Of a stretch of DNA of 6,839 bases, positions 1-6,416 are shown one piece after another (the first letter of the stretch is position 1; every line of letters starts with the position of its first letter). Source of the stretch: Methylococcaceae bacterium (GTDB lineage: Bacteria > Pseudomonadota > Gammaproteobacteria > Methylococcales > UBA1147); the NCBI GenBank assembly GCA_022616595.1, contig JAKEEL010000040.1:1-6839 (forward strand), given 5' to 3'. The position numbers and the translations under genes were made by a program. The notes below the pieces were generated by a model. That model was given only the letters and a program-made list of their open reading frames with translations. It did not search any database and had not been told where the DNA came from.

Positions 1-827
1 GCCGTTTCGGAATTCCGATCCGCGGAACCTTGCGGATCATGACGGTCATTTTCTCCGAGCCCATGGACCAGTGCCGCGAACCGAATAACGGGGCTTTCGT
101 CAATCCTGGCGGCATTCTCCAAGGCCAGCAAGGCGTTTTCTCCGGCATCGGATTCGATACCTCCATCATGCCCCGTTGAATGCCCGAAAAGCCCCTCAAG
201 TTCCGGAAACAGGCGTTCGAACGCACCGCATCCCCGCAATACGGTGATACATGCAACCGGAGTCTGCTCGGCGAGCGCGCGCGCGAATTCCGACCAAACC
301 CGCTCGGAGACCAATGCGTCGACCTCGCCCGCTTCGACCATGGATTTCATGAGAACCTCGGTTTCCTGTGCGACCTTGAATCCCAGATGAGCATAACGCG
401 CGGCAAAGCGGGCGACCCGCAGGATCCGCACCGGATCTTCGCGAAACGCATCGGAAACGTGGCGCAGCAATCGCAATTCAATATCCCTGCGGCCATTGCA
501 AGGATCAACAATTCGGCCATCGGCATCGCGTGCAATGGCATTGATGGTCAGATCCCTGCGCAATAAATCCTCCTCGAGCGTAATATCCGGCGAGGTTTGT
601 ATACGGAATCCCCGATAACCCGGCGCGATCTTCCTTTCCGTCCGCGCCAGTGCGTATTCCTCGTGTGTTACAGGATGGAGATAGACCGGAAATTCCCTGC
701 CGACCGGTTTGAAACCCTTGCGCACCAAGGCTTCCGGAGTTTCACCGACAATCACCCAGTCGCGTTCCTTTACCGGTAAACCGAGCAATTCATCGCGTAC
801 CGCGCCTCCAACGAGAAAAGTCTGCAT
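1..827 (-). CDS. cca: CCA-adding enzyme (tRNA nucleotidyltransferase), 3' end off the window
   Basis: Adds or repairs the 3'-terminal CCA of tRNAs from CTP and ATP in the cytoplasm. About 275 codons are visible; the C-terminal third lies beyond position 1. Numbered from the ATG at 825-827, the sequence shows the nucleotidyltransferase signature VGGAVRD (6-12), the catalytic carboxylate pair E21-x-D23 (E. coli has D-x-D), HEEYALARTERK (55-66), RRDLTINAIA (90-99), EDPVRILRVARFAARYAHLGF (from 130) and a conserved SERVWSE helix, all close to E. coli Cca. An HD phosphohydrolase domain follows, but the expected His-Asp pair reads H255-G256 and the expected upstream His is Asn (about 231), so that domain looks degenerate. 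A second ATG lies directly upstream (828-830). I chose 827 because it aligns with the E. coli N terminus. No good Shine-Dalgarno sequence precedes either. It is divergent from the permease gene. The family assignment is very secure; loss of HD activity is inferred. Confidence 0.96.
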   Translation of the reverse strand, partial: MQTFLVGGAVRDELLGLPVKERDWVIVGETPEALVRKGFKPVGREFPVYLHPVTHEEYALARTERKIAPGYRGFRIQTSPDITLEEDLLRRDLTINAIARDADGRIVDPCNGRRDIELRLLRHVSDAFREDPVRILRVARFAARYAHLGFKVAQETEVLMKSMVEAGEVDALVSERVWSEFARALAEQTPVACITVLRGCGAFERLFPELEGLFGHSTGHDGGIESDAGENALLALENAARIDESPVIRFAALVHGLGENDRHDPQGSADRNSET

Positions 828-983
828 CATCTGAGAATAATCAAGGATCGTTTTGGTGGCTTGACCCGAGTTCTTTGAAAATCGCCGTTTGTCGGGAACG
901 TCCGCCGTGCAAAACCTTTGCGTTTCCGGCCCGTTGAACGCAATAATAGCGCGCTCCTTGCCGCGCACTCCCATCGGTGCTCG

Positions 984-996
984 GTAAATATTTTAC
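984..996. repeat. 13-bp dyad, possible operator of the permease gene
   Basis: A perfect inverted repeat GTAAA-TAT-TTTAC, AT-rich in GC-richer surroundings, overlaps the start of the likely -10 hexamer. Position and symmetry would suit a repressor site. No regulator gene is present in the window and I cannot match the site to a known regulator. A chance AT-rich palindrome is a real alternative. Confidence 0.3.
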
Positions 997-999
997 TAT
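994..999 (+). promoter_or_regulatory. Possible -10 element of the permease gene
   Basis: TACTAT is one mismatch from the TATAAT consensus at its third base and one at its fifth, and lies 18 bp before the GTG start, implying a very short leader. No good -35 hexamer sits 16-18 bp upstream (the bases around 970-977 read CCCATCG). The promoter would therefore be weak or activator-dependent. Confidence 0.35.
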
Positions 1000-1017
1000 A
1001 GCGGGGACTTCATCGGC

Positions 1018-1806
1018 GTGTCCGTGTACTTCATGCTTTATCTGATACTGGGTGCCGCCGCGGGTTTGTTCGCAGGGCTGTTCGGGATTGGCGGCGGAAT
1101 TATTCTGGTCCCTTTTCTATCCTGGATCTACTCCAGTCAAGGTATGACGAGCAATCTTGTGATGCTGGCGGCCATTGCGACCTCACTGGCCACGATCATC
1201 CCCACCTCGATCTCTTCGGTGAATACACATCACAAGCACGGGGCTGTCAAATGGGATATTGTCCTGAAGCTTGCTCCGGCCATTCTGGCCGGCTCCCTGA
1301 TCGGGACCGTGATCGCGCAACAGTTGGAAACCAGGGTTCTGAAAATGGTTTTTGGCGTGTTCCTGATACTCGTTTCCTGGCAAATCGGTTTCCAGATCAA
1401 ACCCGCCAAGCAGAGTTGGATTCTTGGAAACGGGTTGGGGGCTCTCGCAGGCGCCGGGATCGGTGCGCTTTCCTCGTTGCTCGGAATTGGAGGAGGCACT
1501 CTGACCGTGCCCTTCCTCATGAAATGCCGGCAGCCGATCCGGAATGCGGTCGCGATCTCGAGCGCCTGCGGTTTCCCGATCGCTGTCGCGGGATCGATCG
1601 GATACGTTATTCTGGGCTGGAACATCCCGGACCGGCCGGCTTGGAGTCTCGGCTATATTTACGGGCCCGCGTTTATTGGAATCGCCCTGAGCAGCATAGT
1701 ATTCGCTCCCTTGGGGGCGAGGTTGACTCACAGCCTGCCGACAACTCGATTGAAAAGACTGTTCGCGGTATTTATTTTTATCGTCGGCTGCAAATTGTTG
1801 CTGTAG
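1018..1806 (+). CDS. TauE/SafE (TSUP) family membrane permease
   Basis: A 262-residue polytopic inner-membrane protein of the TSUP family (formerly DUF81), whose characterised members move sulfur-containing or organic anions such as sulfite, sulfoacetate or sulfolactate; the substrate here cannot be told. The internal duplication typical of the family is clear: GLFGIGGGIILVPFL at 20-34 and SLLGIGGGTLTVPFL at 153-167, each opening a set of about four hydrophobic segments. The first half also has the family-like loop HHKHGAVKWD (71-80). Length matches the usual 250-270 residues. The start is a GTG at 1018 with GGGGA at 1003-1007 about 10 bp upstream; an in-frame GTG at 1024 or ATG at 1033 is possible. 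It is transcribed alone, away from cca and toward the pilus operon, and ends 3 bp before the pilE stop. No sulfur-metabolism genes lie nearby to suggest a substrate. Confidence 0.93.
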   Translation: MSVYFMLYLILGAAAGLFAGLFGIGGGIILVPFLSWIYSSQGMTSNLVMLAAIATSLATIIPTSISSVNTHHKHGAVKWDIVLKLAPAILAGSLIGTVIAQQLETRVLKMVFGVFLILVSWQIGFQIKPAKQSWILGNGLGALAGAGIGALSSLLGIGGGTLTVPFLMKCRQPIRNAVAISSACGFPIAVAGSIGYVILGWNIPDRPAWSLGYIYGPAFIGIALSSIVFAPLGARLTHSLPTTRLKRLFAVFIFIVGCKLLL

Positions 1807-1809
1807 CGA

Positions 1810-2259
1810 TTATTGATCCCAACCGGGCTGTCCGTTCCAGGTCCGGACCCCGGCTTCGTCCAGTGTCAGGGTCCCGTCACTGGCCTGGCTGGTGGACGGA
1901 ATCGGAACCGCCTGCAAGGTGTAGTGTACCGGGTCGGGGGCCTGCGCGATACTCAGATTATAATAAGCATCGCCCCCGGTAGTCGGTGAAGTACTTTGAA
2001 AAATCGCGGGGTCCGGAATTCCTGTATTCGCTCCGCCGGCCGCCGCACCTTGATAGGTATTCACCAAGCTGAAGCGACGCTCCATCGCATTCGCGAAGGC
2101 CAGCAAATCGGCCTGCGCGAGCGCGCGCCGCGAACGCCGAATGCTGTTCTGATAGGACGGGTAACCGATGCCCGCCAGAATACTGACGATGACAATCACC
2201 ACCAGCAATTCGATCAGAGAAAATCCTTTTTTCGAGTCTCGCCGAACCTTCCCGATCAT
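1810..2259 (-). CDS. pilE: Type IV minor pilin, PilE-like
   Basis: A 149-residue type IV prepilin, last gene of the pilus operon. It has a short basic leader of 12 residues ending KKG, cleaved by prepilin peptidase (PilD) before Phe, then the class III segment FSLIELLVVIVIVSILAGIGYPSYQ with Glu at mature position 5. This forms the N-terminal helix that sits in the membrane and then in the pilus core. The following SRRALAQADLLAFANAMERRF and the later AYYNLSIA and YTLQAVP stretches are typical of PilE-class minor pilins rather than of the major pilin. The usual C-terminal pair of cysteines is absent: the protein has no Cys at all. The ATG at 2259 is chosen because it overlaps the preceding stop as ATGA and gives a normal leader length; an in-frame TTG at 2277 would lengthen the leader by 6 residues. 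Expression probably depends on translational coupling to the gene before it. Confidence 0.92.
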   Translation of the reverse strand: MIGKVRRDSKKGFSLIELLVVIVIVSILAGIGYPSYQNSIRRSRRALAQADLLAFANAMERRFSLVNTYQGAAAGGANTGIPDPAIFQSTSPTTGGDAYYNLSIAQAPDPVHYTLQAVPIPSTSQASDGTLTLDEAGVRTWNGQPGWDQ

Positions 2260-2573
2260 GGAGAAGACAACACCCAAAGCTCTACGATCTCGACCGTCCC
2301 ACCGGGTAACTGGTTGGTAACATAGCCTACTTCCGATCCCGCTTTAAGTGGCGCCACGGGATTCGAATTGACCAGGTTGTGAACCACGGCGCCGCCGCCG
2401 ATATTCAATACAAGGCCATCGATATTGATTTGGCTTCGATCCGGAGAAATCTCCTGAACGGTCCCTGACAATTCGAAGGTCAGGGGCGCTACGATGCTTT
2501 GACCCTGAACCATCCCGATTGCCGCCACCAATCCGCACCAGATCATGATAACTTTCTGCACGAAGCATTGCAT
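2256..2573 (-). CDS. Small exported PilY2-like protein of the pilus operon
   Basis: A 105-residue protein with an N-terminal signal sequence (hydrophobic segment about residues 8-22, probable cleavage near VQG-QS at 24) and a mature part of about 80 residues. The mature part alternates short beta-type stretches (LTFELSGTVQEI, SQINIDGLVLNIG, GSEVGYVT, GTVEIVELWVL) with turns, suggesting a small beta-barrel or OB-like periplasmic domain. It has no cysteines after the signal sequence and no catalytic motif I recognise. Its place between pilY1 and pilE is that of pilY2 in Pseudomonas aeruginosa, a small protein needed for normal pilus biogenesis. I assign it as PilY2-like by position and size, not by confident sequence match, so no symbol is given. 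The ATG at 2573 is preferred over the TTG at 2576 because a strong GAGGAGG lies 6 bp upstream. Its TGA overlaps the pilE ATG. Confidence 0.82.
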   Translation of the reverse strand: MQCFVQKVIMIWCGLVAAIGMVQGQSIVAPLTFELSGTVQEISPDRSQINIDGLVLNIGGGAVVHNLVNSNPVAPLKAGSEVGYVTNQLPGGTVEIVELWVLSSP

Positions 2574-2579
2574 CAAGGA

Positions 2580-2586
2580 CCTCCTC
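2580..2586 (-). promoter_or_regulatory. Strong ribosome binding site of the PilY2-like gene
   Basis: On the minus strand GAGGAGG lies 6 bases before the ATG at 2573 and only 3 before the alternative TTG, so it decides the start. It is the best Shine-Dalgarno match in the window and may also drive pilE through the ATGA overlap. Confidence 0.75.
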
Positions 2587-2592
2587 TATGAA

Positions 2593-2611
2593 TGACAGCC
2601 TGAACCTGTCA
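2593..2611 (-). repeat. Hairpin in the leader of the PilY2-like gene
   Basis: A perfect 6-bp inverted repeat, TGACAG and CTGTCA, flanks a 7-base loop, within the 67-bp gap after pilY1 and 6 bases upstream of the ribosome binding site. There is no T tract, so it is not a classical terminator. It could be an mRNA stability or processing element, or chance. A second, imperfect GC-rich stem (CCGGC with GCCCGG, about 2625-2640) lies just after the pilY1 stop. Confidence 0.35.
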
Positions 2612-2640
2612 GAATAACGTAATTCCGGCGATCGGCCCGG

Positions 2641-5600
2641 CTAGGGAAGCTCCATCCAATCCAGCCGACCCAGACCGGCAGTACTGCCCAAAGTGGACTC
2701 GATCGCTCCACTCGATCCGGTTTGCAACAGAAGTTCCGATGACGAATCGCCGGTGCCCACGATAACCGGTGTGGACACGGTACCCACCGTGGATCTTTTC
2801 CCGCTTACATTGACGGATACGCTTTGCCCTGCACCACCCGGTACGGCGATCCGGTCGGCAAGATCAAACCCGCCGTCTCGATTCAGATCGAAAGCCTGTA
2901 CCGTAAGCCGGCCGCCGCTGAAAGCATCCAACTCCATCAGCCATCCGGTTCCCCCGAATGCACAGGCATCCGAATTCGGAATCAAGGTCGTAAAAATAAC
3001 TCGGTCCGGCCTGAGAACCGGGTCCGAAACGACCCGCTCGCCGTTGTTACTCGGCGCCCCCTGTAATTGCAGCTCGATTCGCCAGCCAAGATAATCCGGG
3101 ACCGGATTGCCGTTCGAGTCCGTAGTACATCCGCTTGAGGTGGACGGCAGTCCGGCGCAGGTATGCCAGACCAGATCGTTATCACTGGTTACCCGAAGAT
3201 CCAATCCGAATGGATTACCCGGATCACTGGCGAGAATTTCGTTATCGATGGTCTGTTCCAGCAAATGACTCGGGTTGAATGCGGGTGCGCTGAAATCCAT
3301 ATCACCCGAAGGCAGTTGCTTGTCCAACACCGCATAAAACGCCTGGGTCGGTTGCCCGACTGCCGCGCTGTCCCCGACCTCGAAATATTTTCCGCTGCCG
3401 AAGTATACGATCGAACTCTTGATCGGCGGAGTAGCGACCTGTGCGGACTGCGGAGCCTCACCGACCACCGGACGAACCGTAATGGGCTGCACCGCGCCAT
3501 TGGAATCCCTGGCGATAAAGAAAGGGGCACCGCCGAATCCGACGCTCCAACTCGCGGGATTCACGTTATTCAAATCGAACTTCCAAAGATTTCCAAACAG
3601 GTCGCCTGCGTAAACATAATCGACAATCAAATCGCCGTCCACATCCACCGGGGCCGGTACGCTGAGACCGTTCGGCCGGCTTTGGCCGCTCGGATCCTGT
3701 GCCATTCCCTGAGCGGTATCGATTTTCCGGATCACGTTTCCTGTTGCGATTTCGACGATAAACAGAACCGCATTACCCGTGGCACTCACGTTGGCGTCAG
3801 GCGCCGTATTGTTGTATCCGTTCCCGAAAATTGCGGCCCATTGCCCGCTGTGCAGTCGGACGATATTCACGGGTTGACCGTACGTGTTGCCGAGATCGGG
3901 ATCATTCGCGTCGCTGAACTCCCACAAAACCAAGCTGGCGGCGTTGCTTTCATCAAAATTTGCCGGATCGGTAATGTCCAACGCGAAAATTGCCTGCCCG
4001 CCTCCGCCGAGCCCCCCGCCGAGCACCGTATGCCAATCCCCGCCGTAAAATGCGTCGCCAACAGTCGGGGATGCGTCGACATAATAACGGTGGGTATAAT
4101 TCACATCGGTCAAGTGGTTTAGTTGTTCAATCAGAACTGCAGGGATATACGCGAGTTCTTCCTGCCCGGACCCGTTGTCGAAGGACTGGGATACCGCGTC
4201 GAAAGATCCCGCATCGACTCCATGCAGTCCTCCGTCATTGGCTCCGAAGTACACGATCTGTTGTCTTGTTGCGATTGCGGAACGAAATCCGCTGAACGGC
4301 ACGGAGCTTTCAGGCGGGCTATCTCCTACTATAGTCAGATCGTCCCAGACATCCGGAAAAATATTGTTTGCACGTCCGACAAATACCGGGTTGGAATTCG
4401 CGATGTCGCCGAGATTGGTTGCGCGATTACGGAAACTTCCACCGTTGCGCTGTTCCCCGGAAAAATCTCCGCGCAGATAATCAAGCCGCTGGGATCCGAA
4501 CGCGTCAGGCGACAGCGACACCGGATCGGTATTGAGCGCGGATTGTTGACTCGTGTTCAAATTGGTAAATCGAAACGGTATTCCGGCGCGTGAAACCGGA
4601 TCGAAGGTAACGATCTCACGACCCGTATTGAAATTCTGTGCGGTGATCGCCACGGCCGAATCCCAAACCGCGGAGCCCAGGGAGCCATTCATGTTGATCG
4701 GAAACGCCCGCAAACGCCCCGACCAATCGATACTGTTGAATTCCGCCAGATAGAAAAGATCATTAGCGGCGGCCGCACCCGAGCTGAGGCTTAAAAAAGC
4801 CGAGGCATTCATTCGGGCAGATATCTTATTGAGAATGTTCGACAGGGAATTCGAAAACTGAGCCGAGTTGCTCGCAGTGAAAAACTCTCCCCGGCTGTTC
4901 ACGGCCGTATGCCATAAGTCATCGATTTTATTGGCTTGAGCGGCCAGCGGATCGGGCCAAGCCAAGCTACCCGCGGTCAATGCAGGCAGATCCGTTGCGG
5001 GGTTCAGGGAACCGGCAACCCCGAGGCCGGCCGTAAAATTGACCAGATGTTGCCAATAAGCGGGGTCGGCCACGCTGGTCGGAACCGTGTTGCTCAGATC
5101 GGTCCTTAAATCGCGATTCCAATAGTACATCGCGACGTCCGCGAGCGTATTGGCATAATCGTCCCTGAACGGCGGAACGGGCGAATATTGAAAATTCAAT
5201 GCGGCATTCGTCGGGTGGGTGATCGAAGGCCCGGTTTGATCATCGACGTTCAACTGGGCTCCGGGAGTTGGCGCATTCGCGCCATTCCAATATCCATCGG
5301 TCATAATCACGTTGTAGCATTGACGGCAACTCAGATGTGCCGAGGTGTCATTCGTTCCGGGGATCGCTCCCCAAGGGCCTAAATTATCGGAGCGTTCGAA
5401 ATACTGACCGATATCGTCGAGCGCCCGGCGCAAGGGTGTCTGGGCGACAGGGATCGGTTGACCGTATAGCCTGTCGAAAAACGCGTCCCGATCGGTGCCT
5501 GAAAACGGGCGCACGCCGAGCACCAAGGCACCCGGACTGGTGACCCCGTCGATCGTTGCACTGCCTTGATTGATCGAGGCAAAGCCGACTCTGAGCCGGC

Positions 5601-6378
5601 TTCCCTGGGCGCCAAAAGCTCGCCCGGCACCGGCCCGTGCCGCCAGTATGCGCGATCGGTAATACGTATACCAGTTGGCAAAATTCTGGACCTCTTCGGC
5701 GTAACTGCAAAACGGCGGGGCCAGGGCCACGCAATCGGTTCTGCCCGGACCACCCACGTATTGGGTGGTTGCCGGCCGGATTTGGACGTAACTGTAATTG
5801 CCAAGAACCTGGGGATTCCCCCCGTTATAAAACCAGTAGACAGCCGGCCAATAGGTCTTGACGGTGCTGTTTATGACGCCAGTCGGCTCGATCCAATCGG
5901 CAAACTCGGTATTGGCCGTCGTAAAATCCCGACAACCTTGCACCGGATCATAGGGATTATGAGGCGCGCAGCCGATTGGTGCATCGGGGAAGAGCGAACC
6001 ATCCGAACGGACCCAGGGTAGATACCTGACACCACGGTCGTAATACAACACGTTATTGAACGAAGAACGGCTCAATGCATTCAGCAAACTGTCCTGGTCA
6101 AAACTCGTAACGATATTCGTATCGCTAGGACCGCCATAAGTCCCGTTCCTCGCGGGATAGACAAAATGCGCGATTGTCATGCTGTCAGGCATGATTTCCC
6201 ACTGCATCGAACCTGAATCGTCCAAAAGGAACATGATATTCGGGTCGACGCTGCCTCCGAGTACCAACGGAACTTGACTCAGACTCAATGGAACGGCTCC
6301 GAGCTGCACGGAAACCATCAACAATCCGGAACCCAGGGCCGATGCCACGAAACAGAAAATTTTGGAATGATGTTTCAT
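2641..6378 (-). CDS. pilY1: PilY1-type pilus tip adhesin / assembly factor
   Basis: A 1245-residue exported protein of the PilY1/PilC family, which sits with the minor pilins at the type IV pilus tip, promotes pilus extension and adhesion, and in Pseudomonas feeds surface sensing; P. aeruginosa PilY1 is about 1160 residues. Seen here: a signal peptide (1-28, cleavage after LGA); a von Willebrand A-like region (about 47-365) with MIDAS residues D53, S55 and S57, likely T314, and D361 in IMTDG; cysteines including a CxxC at 351-354; YLRGD at 634-638 followed by the LGDIANSNPVFVG hallmark that opens the PilC beta-propeller; propeller motifs VYFGANDGGLHGVDA (709-723) and GGGLGGGGQAIFALDIT (787 on). 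A calcium-type loop has D912, D914, D916 and D920, and a second EF-hand-like loop has D1164, N1166, D1168, D1172 and D1175. The ATG at 6378 follows a modest AGGCAGGT. The frame is intact throughout. It is 38 bp after pilX and 67 bp before the next gene. Confidence 0.95.
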   Translation of the reverse strand: MKHHSKIFCFVASALGSGLLMVSVQLGAVPLSLSQVPLVLGGSVDPNIMFLLDDSGSMQWEIMPDSMTIAHFVYPARNGTYGGPSDTNIVTSFDQDSLLNALSRSSFNNVLYYDRGVRYLPWVRSDGSLFPDAPIGCAPHNPYDPVQGCRDFTTANTEFADWIEPTGVINSTVKTYWPAVYWFYNGGNPQVLGNYSYVQIRPATTQYVGGPGRTDCVALAPPFCSYAEEVQNFANWYTYYRSRILAARAGAGRAFGAQGSRLRVGFASINQGSATIDGVTSPGALVLGVRPFSGTDRDAFFDRLYGQPIPVAQTPLRRALDDIGQYFERSDNLGPWGAIPGTNDTSAHLSCRQCYNVIMTDGYWNGANAPTPGAQLNVDDQTGPSITHPTNAALNFQYSPVPPFRDDYANTLADVAMYYWNRDLRTDLSNTVPTSVADPAYWQHLVNFTAGLGVAGSLNPATDLPALTAGSLAWPDPLAAQANKIDDLWHTAVNSRGEFFTASNSAQFSNSLSNILNKISARMNASAFLSLSSGAAAANDLFYLAEFNSIDWSGRLRAFPINMNGSLGSAVWDSAVAITAQNFNTGREIVTFDPVSRAGIPFRFTNLNTSQQSALNTDPVSLSPDAFGSQRLDYLRGDFSGEQRNGGSFRNRATNLGDIANSNPVFVGRANNIFPDVWDDLTIVGDSPPESSVPFSGFRSAIATRQQIVYFGANDGGLHGVDAGSFDAVSQSFDNGSGQEELAYIPAVLIEQLNHLTDVNYTHRYYVDASPTVGDAFYGGDWHTVLGGGLGGGGQAIFALDITDPANFDESNAASLVLWEFSDANDPDLGNTYGQPVNIVRLHSGQWAAIFGNGYNNTAPDANVSATGNAVLFIVEIATGNVIRKIDTAQGMAQDPSGQSRPNGLSVPAPVDVDGDLIVDYVYAGDLFGNLWKFDLNNVNPASWSVGFGGAPFFIARDSNGAVQPITVRPVVGEAPQSAQVATPPIKSSIVYFGSGKYFEVGDSAAVGQPTQAFYAVLDKQLPSGDMDFSAPAFNPSHLLEQTIDNEILASDPGNPFGLDLRVTSDNDLVWHTCAGLPSTSSGCTTDSNGNPVPDYLGWRIELQLQGAPSNNGERVVSDPVLRPDRVIFTTLIPNSDACAFGGTGWLMELDAFSGGRLTVQAFDLNRDGGFDLADRIAVPGGAGQSVSVNVSGKRSTVGTVSTPVIVGTGDSSSELLLQTGSSGAIESTLGSTAGLGRLDWMELP

Positions 6379-6416
6379 ACCGACCTGCCTTCAGTTCAGC
6401 CTCGCCCCGGAACCGG

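Larger units (their letters stand above)
828..1017. other. Divergent intergenic region between cca and the permease gene
   Basis: About 190 bp between the two divergent start codons. It must hold the promoters of both genes. The side near the permease is AT-rich and carries a TACTAT -10-like hexamer and a short dyad, described separately. On the cca side I found no convincing -10/-35 pair and no ribosome binding site. No tRNA, small ORF with a ribosome binding site, or terminator-like stem with a T tract was seen. Confidence 0.6.

Noticed and set aside
180..566. Open frame of 128 codons on the plus strand within cca
   Set aside because: It is antisense to conserved Cca motifs and encodes nothing recognisable.
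1183..1731. Open frame of 182 codons on the minus strand opposite the permease
   Set aside because: Its product is rich in charged residues with no recognisable domain, and it lies wholly antisense to a gene with clear TSUP repeats; it is a shadow frame.
1840..1849. Palindrome GGTCCGGACC just after the permease, as a terminator
   Set aside because: It is inside the pilE coding region, has no loop or T tract, and looks like a chance palindrome.
1251..1982. Open frame of 243 codons on the plus strand overlapping the permease and the pilE end
   Set aside because: It is very Arg-rich, runs through the end of a real gene in another frame and into an opposing gene, and shows no family features.
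2260..2277. Upstream TTG start for pilE
   Set aside because: The ATG at 2259 gives a normal short prepilin leader and an ATGA overlap, whereas the TTG adds residues without a better ribosome binding site.
2625..2640. GC-rich stem after the pilY1 stop as a Rho-independent terminator
   Set aside because: The stem is short and imperfect and is not followed by a T tract on the minus strand; the downstream genes belong to the same operon.
3163..4122. Open frame of 319 codons antisense to pilY1
   Set aside because: The pilY1 frame carries unmistakable conserved motifs over this whole stretch; the antisense product has none and no ribosome binding site. Long shadows are expected in GC-rich genes.
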